DNA of 64,000 bases from Streptomyces flaveolus (GTDB taxonomy: Bacteria > Actinomycetota > Actinomycetes > Streptomycetales > Streptomycetaceae): positions 434,001 through 498,000 of the forward strand of contig NZ_BMRV01000001.1 in assembly GCF_014648815.1 (NCBI RefSeq). Direction: 5' to 3'. The notes under the pieces were generated by a model. That model made no database searches. It had not been told where the DNA came from and worked only from the letters and a program-made list of their open reading frames with translations. Shown here piece by piece: positions 9,177 to 18,076 of the stretch (its first letter is position 1; each line of letters opens with the position of its first letter). The translations under genes and the position numbers were made by a program.

Positions 9177-9578
9177 TTAAACGCCCTGCAGCCTCTTCTC
9201 CCGCAGCAGCGAAGCCAGCGCACCCGCGAACTCCACCGGCTCCACCGGCGACGCCACAGCGGCCTCCGCACGGCTCCAGGTGGCCAGCCAGGCGTCCTGC
9301 GGCCGGGCGATGAGCAGCAGCACCGGCGGGCAGTGGAAGATCTCGTCCTTGATCTGCCGGCACAGGCCCATGCCGCCCATGGGGACGGCCTCGCCGTCCA
9401 GGACGCAGACGTCGATCCCGCCCTTGTCCAGCTCCCTGATGACGGCGGCCGGGGTCGCGCACTCCACGAACTCGACCACGGGCACGTCCGGAGCCGGCCG
9501 GCGACCGGTCGCGAGCCGCACCTGTTCGCGGGTGTTGGAGTCGTCGCTGTAGACCAGCACCGTGGCGGTCGCCTGCAT
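9177..9578 (-). CDS. receiver-only, degenerate response regulator
   Basis: A 133-aa CheY-like fold and nothing else. The N-terminal strand ends in YSDDS, giving the acidic pair, and the candidate phospho-acceptor is Asp61 in VLDGE. The usual Thr/Ala after strand 4 and the Lys of the KP motif are missing (ARPQDAW and SPVEP instead), so phosphorylation chemistry may be impaired. No DNA-binding output domain is present. It is divergent from ctaE, suggesting a link to oxidase expression or assembly, but this is only positional. Confidence 0.75.
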   Translation of the reverse strand: MQATATVLVYSDDSNTREQVRLATGRRPAPDVPVVEFVECATPAAVIRELDKGGIDVCVLDGEAVPMGGMGLCRQIKDEIFHCPPVLLLIARPQDAWLATWSRAEAAVASPVEPVEFAGALASLLREKRLQGV

Positions 9579-9766
9579 GCTTCCTCCGATACGCGGTGGA
9601 GACTGTCGTGCCCGTTGCGCCGGATGCTACTCCCTTGAACAGCCCGTCAACACTGGTTCGGACACGGCTTCGACGGGCCGTTCGATGGGCCATACGGGCA
9701 CTACAGAGGGGGCGAACACACCGAACGGCACCCCCCGGGGTGAGGGCGGGATAAGCGACCGACATA

Positions 9767-10387
9767 ATGTCGGTCGTGGCGACAGCAACGACAGTAGAAA
9801 CCGGGCACGCGCACCCGTCGGTCAACCGGCCGAACCTCACCAGCGTCGGAACCATCATCTGGTTGAGTTCCGAGCTGATGTTCTTCGCGGCCCTCTTCGC
9901 GATGTACTTCACCCTGCGATCGGTGACCGGCCCGGACTTCTGGTCCGAGAAGGCCGACGCGCTGAACTTCCCGTTCTCCGCGACGAACACCACGATCCTG
10001 GTGCTCTCCTCCCTCACCTGTCAGCTCGGCGTGTTCGCCGCCGAGCGCGGTGACGTGAAGAAGCTCAGGATGTGGTTCATCGTCACCTTCGTGATGGGTG
10101 CGATCTTCATCGGCGGTCAGGTGTTCGAGTACACCGAGCTGGTCAAGCACGAGGGCCTCTCGCTCTCGTCGGACCCGTACGGCTCGGTGTTCTACCTGAC
10201 CACCGGCTTCCACGGACTGCACGTGACGGGCGGCCTCATCGCCTTCCTGCTGGTCCTCGGCCGCACCTACGCGGCCCGGAGGTTCACCCACGAGCAGGCG
10301 ACCGCGGCCATCGTCGTGTCCTACTACTGGCACTTCGTCGATGTCGTCTGGATCGGCCTCTTCGCCACGATCTACATGATCAAGTAG
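9767..10387 (+). CDS. ctaE: cytochrome c oxidase subunit III
   Basis: A 206-aa membrane protein with five helices, the usual short actinobacterial form. [15 protein letters not shown] near residues 34-48, then [11 protein letters not shown] and [12 protein letters not shown] are the family-conserved segments; Glu and His in these stabilise subunit I and the D-channel entrance. It is separated from ctaCDF but sits 65 bases before qcrC, so oxidase and bc1 genes are probably co-transcribed, as in other actinobacteria that form a bcc-aa3 supercomplex. The ribosome site is weak. Confidence 0.97.
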   Translation: MSVVATATTVETGHAHPSVNRPNLTSVGTIIWLSSELMFFAALFAMYFTLRSVTGPDFWSEKADALNFPFSATNTTILVLSSLTCQLGVFAAERGDVKKLRMWFIVTFVMGAIFIGGQVFEYTELVKHEGLSLSSDPYGSVFYLTTGFHGLHVTGGLIAFLLVLGRTYAARRFTHEQATAAIVVSYYWHFVDVVWIGLFATIYMIK

Positions 10388-10452
10388 TCGCGGCAAGCAC
10401 CCGCGCAATACCAGAAGCATCGACGCAGAAGATCCTGACACCGGGGTAATCC

Positions 10453-11262
10453 GTGAAAAAGCTCTCCGCACGACGACGCCATCCGCTGGCGGCGCTCGTC
10501 GTCCTACTCCTCGCGCTGGCATGCACCGGGGGGCTGTACGCCGCGTTCGCGCCCGCGGGCAAGGCGCAGGCCGATGAATCCGCCCAGTCCCTCGCCATCG
10601 ACGAGGGCAAGAAGCTCTACGCCGTCGGCTGCGCCAGCTGCCACGGCACCGGGGGTCAGGGCACCACCGACGGTCCGAGCCTGGTCGGCGTCGGCGCCGC
10701 CGCCGTCGACTTCCAGGTGGCCACCGGGCGTATGCCGGCCCAGCAGCCGGGCGCGCAGGTCCCGGACAAGCCGAACCTCTACTCGCAGGCCGAGATCGAC
10801 CAGCTGGCGGCCTACATCGCCTCGCTGGGTGCCGGTCCGGCCATCCCGACGGAGGAGAAGTACGGCCCGGAGGGCGCGGACATCGCCAAGGGCGGTGAAC
10901 TGTTCCGCACCAACTGCGCCCAGTGCCACAACTTCACCGGCAAGGGCGGCGCGCTGACGCACGGCAAGTACGCGCCCAGCCTCGAGGGTGTCGACCCGAA
11001 GCACATCTACGAGGCCATGCAGACCGGCCCGCAGAACATGCCCTCCTTCCCCGACACGACCATGTCGGAGCAGAACAAGAAGGACATCATCGCCTACCTG
11101 AACGCGGTCAACGGTGACGAGACCGTCAGCCCCGGCGGTCTGTCGCTGGGCGGCCTCGGGCCGGTCAGCGAGGGCCTCTTCGGCTGGATCTTCGGCCTCG
11201 GTGCCTGCATCGCCGTCGCCGTGTGGGTCGCCGCCCGGACCGCAAAGGCCAAGAAGTCATGA
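10453..11262 (+). CDS. qcrC: diheme cytochrome c subunit of the bc1 complex
   Basis: A 269-aa protein anchored at both ends: an N-terminal uncleaved signal/helix (about residues 11-33) and a C-terminal helix (about 240-262). Between them are two c-type heme domains with CASCH and CAQCH, the later methionines (for example QNMPSF) serving as sixth ligands. In actinobacteria this replaces both cytochrome c1 and soluble cytochrome c and passes electrons directly to CtaC. The GTG start was chosen because it gives the standard MKKLSARRRHP N-terminus. The stop overlaps the qcrA start (ATGA). Confidence 0.97.
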   Translation: MKKLSARRRHPLAALVVLLLALACTGGLYAAFAPAGKAQADESAQSLAIDEGKKLYAVGCASCHGTGGQGTTDGPSLVGVGAAAVDFQVATGRMPAQQPGAQVPDKPNLYSQAEIDQLAAYIASLGAGPAIPTEEKYGPEGADIAKGGELFRTNCAQCHNFTGKGGALTHGKYAPSLEGVDPKHIYEAMQTGPQNMPSFPDTTMSEQNKKDIIAYLNAVNGDETVSPGGLSLGGLGPVSEGLFGWIFGLGACIAVAVWVAARTAKAKKS

Positions 11263-12317
11263 GTAGCCAAGACATTCCAGAAGAGAACCTGCCTGCTGAG
11301 CAGGGCACCCCGCACGGTGCGGTGAAGGTCGCGGACGAGGACCACCCGTTCGCCGACCCGGGGCTGCCGCCCCACGAGCACCGGATCCAGGACATCGACG
11401 AGCGGGCCGCCAAGCGGTCCGAGCGCGCGGTCGCGTTCCTGTTCACCTTGTCGATGCTGGCCACCGCCGGCTTCATCGCCTCGTTCGTGGCGATCCCGCA
11501 CGACAAGTCGATCTACGTCTTCCCGTTCGGGCACGTCAACGCGATGAACTTCGCGCTCGGCCTGACGCTGGGCGTGGCGCTGTTCACGATCGGTGCGGGC
11601 GCCGTCCACTGGGCGCGCACCCTGATGTCCGACGAGGAGGTCGCCGACGAGCGTCACCCGATCGAGGCGTCCCCCGAGGTCCGTGCCAAGGTCCACGCGG
11701 ACTTCAAGCAGGGTGCCAAGGAGTCCGTGATCGGGCGCCGCAAGCTGATCCGCAACACGATGCTGGGCGCGCTCACCCTGGTGCCGCTCTCCGGTGTCGT
11801 CCTGCTGCGTGACCTCGGCCCGCTGCCCGGCACCAAGCTCCGCCACACCCTGTGGTCCAAGGGCAAGCTGCTCGTCAACATGAACACCAACGAGCCGCTG
11901 CGTCCCTCCGACGTCGCCGTCGGCTCGCTGACCTTCGCCAAGCCCGAGGGCCTGGAGGAGCACGACGAGGAATTCCAGAACGAGATCGCCAAGGCCGCCC
12001 TGATGATCGTCCGGATCCAGCCGGAGAACATCAAGGACAAGCGCGAGCTCGAGTGGTCGCACGAGGGCATCGTCGCGTACTCGAAGATCTGCACCCACGT
12101 GGGCTGCCCGATCTCCCTGTACGAGCAGCAGACGCACCACGTGCTGTGCCCCTGCCACCAGTCCACCTTCGACCTCTCCGACGGTGCCCGGGTGATCTTC
12201 GGTCCCGCCGGTCACGCCCTGCCGCAGCTGCGCATCGGCGTGAACGACGAGGGCTATCTCGAGGCGCTCAGCGACTTCGAAGAGCCCGTCGGTCCTGCTT
12301 TCTGGGAGCGCGGATGA
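11259..12317 (+). CDS. qcrA: Rieske iron-sulfur protein of the bc1 complex
   Basis: A 352-aa actinobacterial Rieske protein. The ATG at 11259 overlaps the qcrC stop; the longer frame from 11223 is a read-through of qcrC. A cytoplasmic N-terminus of about 60 residues is followed by three helices. The third is preceded by GRRKLIRN, a twin-arginine motif, in line with published work on S. coelicolor showing Sec insertion of two helices and Tat export of the third with the cluster domain. The cluster ligands are CTHVGCP and CPCHQS. It sits between qcrC and qcrB in an overlapping operon. Confidence 0.97.
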   Translation: MSSQDIPEENLPAEQGTPHGAVKVADEDHPFADPGLPPHEHRIQDIDERAAKRSERAVAFLFTLSMLATAGFIASFVAIPHDKSIYVFPFGHVNAMNFALGLTLGVALFTIGAGAVHWARTLMSDEEVADERHPIEASPEVRAKVHADFKQGAKESVIGRRKLIRNTMLGALTLVPLSGVVLLRDLGPLPGTKLRHTLWSKGKLLVNMNTNEPLRPSDVAVGSLTFAKPEGLEEHDEEFQNEIAKAALMIVRIQPENIKDKRELEWSHEGIVAYSKICTHVGCPISLYEQQTHHVLCPCHQSTFDLSDGARVIFGPAGHALPQLRIGVNDEGYLEALSDFEEPVGPAFWERG

Positions 12318-13951
12318 GCACGACAGCGACCAACGAGTCCCGCTCACGCGGGAAGGCACCGGCCGGCGAACGTGTCGCCGACTGGGCCGACGGCCGGCTC
12401 GGGATCTACTCCCTGGCCAAGGCCAACATGCGCAAGATCTTCCCCGACCACTGGTCGTTCATGCTCGGCGAAGTGTGCATGTACAGCTTCATCATCATCA
12501 TCCTCACGGGTGTGTATCTGACGCTGTTCTTCCACCCTTCGATGAACGAGGTCACGTACCACGGTTCGTACGTGCCGCTGCAGGGCCAGCTGATGAGCGA
12601 GGCGTACGCCTCGACGATGAACATCAGCTTCGACATCCGGGGTGGTCTGCTCATCCGGCAGATCCACCACTGGGCGGCGATCATCTTCCTCGCCGGCATG
12701 TTCGTGCACATGATGCGCGTCTTCTTCACCGGTGCGTTCCGCAAGCCGCGTGAGGTCAACTGGCTGTTCGGCTTCCTGCTGTTCGTCCTCGGCATGTTCA
12801 CCGGTTTCACCGGCTACTCGCTCCCGGACGACCTGCTCTCCGGCACCGGTGTCCGCTTCACGCAGGGCGCGATCCTGTCCGTGCCGATCGTCGGCACGTA
12901 CATCTCGATGTTCCTGTTCGGCGGGGAGTTCCCCGGCCACGACTTCGTGGCCCGGTTCTACTCGATCCACATCCTGCTGCTGCCGGGCATCATGCTCGGC
13001 CTGATGGTGGCCCACCTGATCCTGGTCTTCTACCACAAGCACACGCAGTTCGCGGGTCCCGGCAAGACCAACAACAACGTCGTCGGCATGCCGCTGCTGC
13101 CGGTGTACATGGCCAAGGCCGGAGGCTTCTTCTTCCTGGTCTTCGGTGTGATCGCGGCCGTCGCCGGCCTCGTGTCGGTCAACCCGATCTGGAGCATCGG
13201 CCCGTACCGGCCCGACCAGGTGTCGACCGGAGCCCAGCCCGACTGGTACATGGGCTTCGCCGAGGGTCTCGTCCGTGCCATGCCCGGCTGGGAGATCAAC
13301 TTCTGGGGTCACACGCTCGTCCTGGGTGTGTTCGTCCCGCTGCTGATCTTCGGTGTCTTCCTCGCGGCCATCGCCGTCTACCCGTTCATCGAGTCGTGGG
13401 TGACCGGCGACAAGCGCGAGCACCACATCCTGGACCGGCCGCGCAACGCCCCGACCCGTACGGCCATCGGCGTCGCCTGGGTGACGGCGTACATCATCAT
13501 GCTGATCGGTGGTGGCAACGACATCGTCGCCACGCACTTCCACCTGTCGATCAACGCGGTCACCTGGTTCGTCCGGATCGGGTTCTTCGTCGGCCCGGTC
13601 ATCGCCTTCGTGATCACCAAGCGGATCTGCCTCGGCCTTCAGCGCCGCGACAAGGACAAGGTGCTGCACGGACGCGAGTCCGGCATCATCAAGCGCCTGC
13701 CGCACGGTGAGTTCATCGAGGTGCACGAGCCGCTCAGCCAGGGCGCGCTGCACACCCTCACGTCGCACGAGCAGTACAAGCCGGCCGAGATCGGCCCGAC
13801 GGTCGACGAGAACGGCGTCGAGCGCAAGCCGAAGGGCTCGGAGAAGCTCCGCGCCAAGCTCAGCAAGGCGTACTACGGTCCGGAGTCGCAGATTCCGAAG
13901 CCGACCGTCGAGGAGTACAAGGAGATCACGAGCGGCCACGGCCACCACTGA
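12314..13951 (+). CDS. qcrB: cytochrome b subunit of the bc1 complex
   Basis: A 545-aa membrane subunit holding both b hemes and the quinone sites. The paired heme His appear in HHWAAI/HMMRVFF and in YSIHILLLPG/HLILVFYHKH. SVNPIWSIGPYRPDQVS contains the residues around the quinol-oxidising site in place of the canonical PEWY. The long hydrophilic C-terminus (about residues 430-545, ending SGHGHH) is typical of actinobacterial QcrB. The ATG overlaps the qcrA stop. The orthologous M. tuberculosis protein is the target of Q203-type inhibitors. Confidence 0.97.
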   Translation: MSTTATNESRSRGKAPAGERVADWADGRLGIYSLAKANMRKIFPDHWSFMLGEVCMYSFIIIILTGVYLTLFFHPSMNEVTYHGSYVPLQGQLMSEAYASTMNISFDIRGGLLIRQIHHWAAIIFLAGMFVHMMRVFFTGAFRKPREVNWLFGFLLFVLGMFTGFTGYSLPDDLLSGTGVRFTQGAILSVPIVGTYISMFLFGGEFPGHDFVARFYSIHILLLPGIMLGLMVAHLILVFYHKHTQFAGPGKTNNNVVGMPLLPVYMAKAGGFFFLVFGVIAAVAGLVSVNPIWSIGPYRPDQVSTGAQPDWYMGFAEGLVRAMPGWEINFWGHTLVLGVFVPLLIFGVFLAAIAVYPFIESWVTGDKREHHILDRPRNAPTRTAIGVAWVTAYIIMLIGGGNDIVATHFHLSINAVTWFVRIGFFVGPVIAFVITKRICLGLQRRDKDKVLHGRESGIIKRLPHGEFIEVHEPLSQGALHTLTSHEQYKPAEIGPTVDENGVERKPKGSEKLRAKLSKAYYGPESQIPKPTVEEYKEITSGHGHH

Positions 13952-13977
13952 CCCTCCAGCGTCGCCACACCACGGTC

Positions 13978-14012
13978 GAAGGGCCCCGTCCGGTCTGCGG
14001 ACGGGGCCCTTC
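13978..14012 (+). terminator. terminator of the ctaE-qcrCAB unit
   Basis: A perfect 15-bp stem (GAAGGGCCCCGTCCG with its complement) around a GTCTG loop, 27 bases after the qcrB stop. Confidence 0.9.
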
Positions 14013-14082
14013 GCCGTGCCCGGGGGCTGGATAGGGTGGGACCACACTCCCTTTCCACGATGCACACGATCAGGAGCGGCTC

Positions 14083-15147
14083 ATGAGCGCTGTGACCCCC
14101 GCTGGAGGCGACATCGCGGCGGGCCGCTCCTGGCCCGCCCTGCTGAACGGGCTGCTGGACGGCCGGGACCTGTCCGTCGACGACACCGCCTGGGCGATGG
14201 ACCTGATCATGCGCGGCGAGGCGACCGACGTGCAGATCGCCGGGTTCGCGACGGCGCTGCGGGCCAAGGGCGAGACCGTCGACGAGATCTCCGGCTGCGT
14301 GCGGTCGATGTACGAGCACGCGCACGTCATCGAGGTGCCCGGGGAGACCGTCGACATCGTCGGCACCGGCGGCGACGGCGCCAAGACCGTCAACATCTCC
14401 ACCATGTCGGCCATCGTCATCGCCGGCACCGGCGCGAAGGTCGTCAAGCACGGCAGCCGTGCCGCCTCCTCGGCGTCCGGCGCGTCCGACGTGCTGGAGA
14501 AGCTCGGGGTCAATCTGGAGCTGACCCCGAAGCGGGTGGCCCAGGTCGCCGGGGAGGCCGGGATCACCTTCTGCTTCGCCGTGAAGTTCCACCCCGCGCT
14601 GCGTCACGTGGCGACCGCGCGCGGCCAGCTGGGCGTGCGGACCGTGTTCAACTTCCTCGGGCCGCTGACCAATCCGGCGAAGGTGAAGGCCCAGGCGGTC
14701 GGTGTCGCCGACCCCCGGATGGCCCCGATCATCGCGGGGGTGTTCGCCGAGCGCGGCAACTCCTCGCTGGTGTTCCGCGGCGACGACGGCCTGGACGAGC
14801 TGACCACGACCTCCACCTCCCGGGTCTGGGTCGTGCGGGACGGCACGGTGACCGAGGAGACCTTCGACCCCCGGGACGTCGGCCTCGAACTGGTGCCGGT
14901 CGAGGCGCTGCGCGGCGCCGACGCCTCCTACAACGCCGACGTCGCCCGCCGTCTGCTGGCCGGCGAGCCGGGTCCCGTCCGGGACGCGGTGCTGCTGAAC
15001 TCGGCGGCGGCCCTGGTGGCCCTGAAGCCCGGCGACGGACCGCTGACCGAGCGGATCCGGGCCGGCATGGAGCAGGCCGCCGAATCCATCGACTCCGGCG
15101 CGGCCAGGCGGACCCTGGAGCGCTGGGTGGCCGCCAGCAACGCGTAG
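14083..15147 (+). CDS. trpD: anthranilate phosphoribosyltransferase
   Basis: A 354-aa enzyme of the second tryptophan step, joining anthranilate to [18 protein letters not shown] is the PRPP-binding loop and KHGSRAASS the anthranilate/Mg loop, in the standard order. The ATG has AGGAG 7 bases upstream. It is a lone trp gene next to qcrB; M. tuberculosis trpD (Rv2192c) is likewise next to its ctaE-qcrCAB genes. The anthranilate synthase at 45.4-47.2 kb would supply its substrate. A short GTCCCGG palindrome at 15148-15162 follows the stop. Confidence 0.96.
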   Translation: MSAVTPAGGDIAAGRSWPALLNGLLDGRDLSVDDTAWAMDLIMRGEATDVQIAGFATALRAKGETVDEISGCVRSMYEHAHVIEVPGETVDIVGTGGDGAKTVNISTMSAIVIAGTGAKVVKHGSRAASSASGASDVLEKLGVNLELTPKRVAQVAGEAGITFCFAVKFHPALRHVATARGQLGVRTVFNFLGPLTNPAKVKAQAVGVADPRMAPIIAGVFAERGNSSLVFRGDDGLDELTTTSTSRVWVVRDGTVTEETFDPRDVGLELVPVEALRGADASYNADVARRLLAGEPGPVRDAVLLNSAAALVALKPGDGPLTERIRAGMEQAAESIDSGAARRTLERWVAASNA

Positions 15148-15231
15148 GTCCCGGCCCGGGACAGTGACGTCCGTCCCGCGATCCGGACTCGGGTTGCGGG
15201 GCGGCGATCACTTCACGTACGTTCCTTCCCA

Positions 15232-15350
15232 GGTCATGAGTGACAGTCATGAGGCCCCGGCCGACTGTCCGGCAACCCTCCGTCCGTGGCGGGGTGCCCC
15301 GGGTGAAGACCAGGTCGTGGACAGCAAGGTTCACGGCAAGCGCGGACCCC
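15232..15350 (+). promoter_or_regulatory. SAM-IV riboswitch
   Basis: The element begins GGTCATGAGTGACAG, continues with GCCCCGGCC, CCGGCAACCCTCC, GGCGGGGTGCCCCGGGTGA, AGACCAGGTCG and ends CACGGCAAGCGCGGACC. These conserved blocks appear in the order and spacing I know for the SAM-IV family of actinomycetes. A GGACCCCT/AGGGGTCC hairpin (15344-15368) directly overlaps its 3' end and is a plausible expression-platform stem. The controlled gene is the class V enzyme starting at 15515. It occupies most of the 367-base gap after trpD. Confidence 0.92.
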
Positions 15351-15391
15351 TCGCGAAACCAGGGGTCCTGGGTCGTTCGAGGGAGTCTCCC

Positions 15392-15412
15392 GTGAATCAG
15401 CGAATGCGATAG
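15392..15412 (+). CDS. possible hexapeptide leader ORF (MNQRMR)
   Basis: GTG AAT CAG CGA ATG CGA TAG begins 6 bases after GGGAG, an ideal ribosome-site spacing, and lies between the SAM-IV riboswitch and the class V gene. It is too short to judge by coding statistics. It may be a translated leader that couples the riboswitch to downstream expression, or chance. Confidence 0.35.
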   Translation: MNQRMR

Positions 15413-15514
15413 GGCCGCAGAGCCCCGCCTCCGCATCCCCTTTTCCTTTCCGTCCCACGCTCGAGCCGTGCGCGCTCGCGTGGCGATGACCTCTGCCTTC
15501 ACGGGAGTACCGCC

Positions 15515-16891
15515 ATGTCCGTCTCCGCCGTCGCCGCCGACCAGTCCGTCTGTGCCCCGCTGCCCGTTCTGGGCCGGGATGTCACCGTCCCGCTCGTCAC
15601 CGGCGGCGAGGTCACCTACGCCGCGCTCGACTACGCCGCCAGTGCGCCCGCGCTCCAGCGGGTCTGGGACGACGTCGCCGCCTACGCCCCGTACTACGGC
15701 AGCGTGCACCGCGGCGCCGGGTACCTCTCGCAGCTGTCGACCGACCTGTTCGAGAACGCCCGGAAGACCGTCGCCGAGTTCCTCGGCTGCCGGGACGCCG
15801 ACCAGGTGGTGTTCACCCGGTCCACCACCGACTCCCTGAACCTGCTCGCCGCCGCCCTCCCGGCCGGCTGCCGGGTCTTCGTCTTCGAGACCGAGCACCA
15901 CGCCTCGCTGCTGCCCTGGCGGGACGCGGACGTGACCTACCTGGACGCCCCGCGCACCCCGGCCGAGGCCGTCGAGACCCTGGAGCGCGCCCTCGCCGCC
16001 CGCGAGCCCTACGGGCCCGCCCTGGTCTGCGTCACCGGCGCCTCCAACGTCACCGGCGAGCTGTGGCCGGTCCGTGAGCTGGCCGCCGCCGCGCACGCGC
16101 ACGGTGCCCGGATCGTGCTGGACGCCGCCCAGCTCGCCCCGCACCACCCGCTCGACGTCCGTGACCTCGACGTCGACTGGGTCGCCTTCTCCGGGCACAA
16201 GCTGTACGCCCCCTTCGGCTCCGGCGTCCTCGCCGGCCGCGCCGACTGGCTGCGCGAGGCCGAGCCGTACCTCGCGGGCGGCGGTGCCAGCCGCAGCGTC
16301 AGCCGGCGCGCGGACGGCGGCGTGGACGTGCAGTGGCACGACAGCGCCGCCCGCCACGAGGCCGGGTCGCCCAACGTCATCGGCGCCTACGCCATCGCCT
16401 CGGCCTGCAAGGCGCTCACCGAGGCCGGGTTCGACACGCTGGTCGCCCGCGAGGAGTACCTGATCCGCAAGGTCCGCGAAGGGCTCGCCGAGGTGCCCGA
16501 GGTCCGGGTCCTGTCCCTCTTCGGCGACGACGCCCCCCGCGTCGGCGTCCTCTCCTTCGTCGTCGACGGCTGGAACAGCTCCCACTTCGCCGCCGCCCTG
16601 TCCGCGGAGTACGGCATCGGCGTGCGCGACGGCCTGTTCTGCGCCCACCCGCTGGTGCGCACCCTGCTCGGCAGCGACCCGCAGACGCAGGGCGAGTGCG
16701 GCGCCCCCGAGGCGGCTCCGGGGGAGAAGTCCCTCAACGCCATCCGGGTCAGCTTCGGCGCGGGCACCCCGGACGAGCACGTCGAGCGGTTCGTGCACGC
16801 CGTCAAGGAGCTGGTGAGCGACGGCGCCCGCTGGAACTACCGCACCGAGGACGGTCGTTGCGTGCCGGACACGTCCGCCGCCGCTGCCTGA
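15515..16891 (+). CDS. class V aminotransferase / group II cysteine desulfurase-like enzyme
   Basis: A 458-aa PLP enzyme. LDYAASAPAL at the N-terminus, TRSTTDSLNL, ETEHHASLLPW, VLDAAQLAPH and FSGHKLYAPFGSG (Schiff-base Lys229) follow the SufS/CsdA order. RDGLFCAHPL places Cys376 where group II desulfurases have RxGxHCA, so desulfurase activity is plausible, though the motif is not canonical. The ATG has GGGAG 8 bases upstream. Control by SAM-IV ties it to methionine/SAM or cysteine status. Its 3' end overlaps the convergent glycerate kinase gene by 55 bases. Confidence 0.9.
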   Translation: MSVSAVAADQSVCAPLPVLGRDVTVPLVTGGEVTYAALDYAASAPALQRVWDDVAAYAPYYGSVHRGAGYLSQLSTDLFENARKTVAEFLGCRDADQVVFTRSTTDSLNLLAAALPAGCRVFVFETEHHASLLPWRDADVTYLDAPRTPAEAVETLERALAAREPYGPALVCVTGASNVTGELWPVRELAAAAHAHGARIVLDAAQLAPHHPLDVRDLDVDWVAFSGHKLYAPFGSGVLAGRADWLREAEPYLAGGGASRSVSRRADGGVDVQWHDSAARHEAGSPNVIGAYAIASACKALTEAGFDTLVAREEYLIRKVREGLAEVPEVRVLSLFGDDAPRVGVLSFVVDGWNSSHFAAALSAEYGIGVRDGLFCAHPLVRTLLGSDPQTQGECGAPEAAPGEKSLNAIRVSFGAGTPDEHVERFVHAVKELVSDGARWNYRTEDGRCVPDTSAAAA

Positions 16892-18066
16892 GTCTCCCGT
16901 ACCGGCGCTGTCGTCCGGCCCGGCAGGCGTGCGCCCAGCACGATCATCCGCAGCGCCCGTTCCGTGGCGTCGGTGAGGAGCTCCGCGGCCCGCACCAGCG
17001 CCTCCGCCAGGGCCATCGGGGCGGGCAGGATGCCGTGGCAGGCGTCCACTCCCGGCACCTCCTGCGCGCCGTGGCCGAGGGTGCCGGCCAGGGCGAGGAC
17101 CGGACGGCCGGACAGCTTGGCCCGCCGGGCCACCTCGGCCGGTACCTTGCCGCGCGGTGTCTGGTGGTCCAGGGCGCCCTCGGCGGTGAGCACCAGGTCG
17201 GCGCGGGCCAGGCGGGCGTCCAGGTCGAGGTGGTCGAGGAGCACGTCGAAGCGGGGCAGCAGCCGGGCGCCGGCGGCGGCCAGCCCCGCGCCCAGGCCCC
17301 CCGAGGCGCCGGTGCCGGGGCCGGTGCGCAGGTCGGTGCCGGTGACGCCGAGGTCGCGGGTGAGGACGCGCGCCCAGTTCTCCAGGCCGGCCGACAGGTG
17401 CTCGACCTGCGCGGGCGTCGCCCCTTTCTGCGGGCCGAACACCCGGGCCACGCCCCGCTCCCCGCACAGCACGTTGTACGGGTTGCAGGCGACGAGCAGC
17501 TCGGTGTCCTTCAGGCGGGCGTCCAGACCGGACGGGTCGACGCGGGCCAGGCGGGTCAGCTCCCGCCCGCCGGGCGGGAGTTCGAAGCCGTCGGCGTCCA
17601 GCAGCCGGGCCCCGAGCGCCTGGAGCGCGCCCGCGCCGCCGTCGGACGTACCCGAGTCGCCGCAGCCGACCAGGACGCGCCGCACCCCGGTGCCGAGCGC
17701 GGCGCGGATCAGCTCGCCGACGCCGTACGTCGTCGTGGCGCCCGGGTCGCGCAGGGCGCGGGGGACCAGGGACAGCCCGGCGACCGCGGCCATCTCCACC
17801 ACCGCCGTGTCCCGGGTGCCGAGCAGCGCGAAATGGGTGCCGAGGACGTCCCCGACCGGGCCGGTGGCGGGGAGCGCGACCAGCCGTCCGCCGGTCGCCG
17901 CGGCCAGCGCGACGGCCGTGCCCTCGCCGCCGTCGACCAGCGGGATGCGGTCGATCTCGGCGGCCGGCAGCACCCGGCGGACGCCCGCCGCGATGGCGTC
18001 GGCGGCGGCCTGGGCGGACAGGGACTCCTTGAAGCCGCTGGGGGCGACGACGACACGGTTCAGCAC
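16837..18066 (-). CDS. glxK: glycerate kinase
   Basis: A 409-aa type I glycerate 2-kinase. APSGFKESLSA at the start, PLVDGGEGTA, GCGDSGTSDGGAG and the NPYNVLCGERGVARVFGPQKG block are family hallmarks. It would phosphorylate D-glycerate for entry into lower glycolysis. The GTG start follows AGGAG by 6 bases. Ten bases separate it from the upstream DASS transporter gene on the same strand, so uptake and phosphorylation of glycerate or a precursor are likely coupled. The extra C-terminal tail of about 25 residues lies in the part that overlaps the convergent class V gene. Confidence 0.93.
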   Translation of the reverse strand: MLNRVVVAPSGFKESLSAQAAADAIAAGVRRVLPAAEIDRIPLVDGGEGTAVALAAATGGRLVALPATGPVGDVLGTHFALLGTRDTAVVEMAAVAGLSLVPRALRDPGATTTYGVGELIRAALGTGVRRVLVGCGDSGTSDGGAGALQALGARLLDADGFELPPGGRELTRLARVDPSGLDARLKDTELLVACNPYNVLCGERGVARVFGPQKGATPAQVEHLSAGLENWARVLTRDLGVTGTDLRTGPGTGASGGLGAGLAAAGARLLPRFDVLLDHLDLDARLARADLVLTAEGALDHQTPRGKVPAEVARRAKLSGRPVLALAGTLGHGAQEVPGVDACHGILPAPMALAEALVRAAELLTDATERALRMIVLGARLPGRTTAPVRETQAAAADVSGTQRPSSVR

Positions 18067-18076
18067 GGAGGACTCC

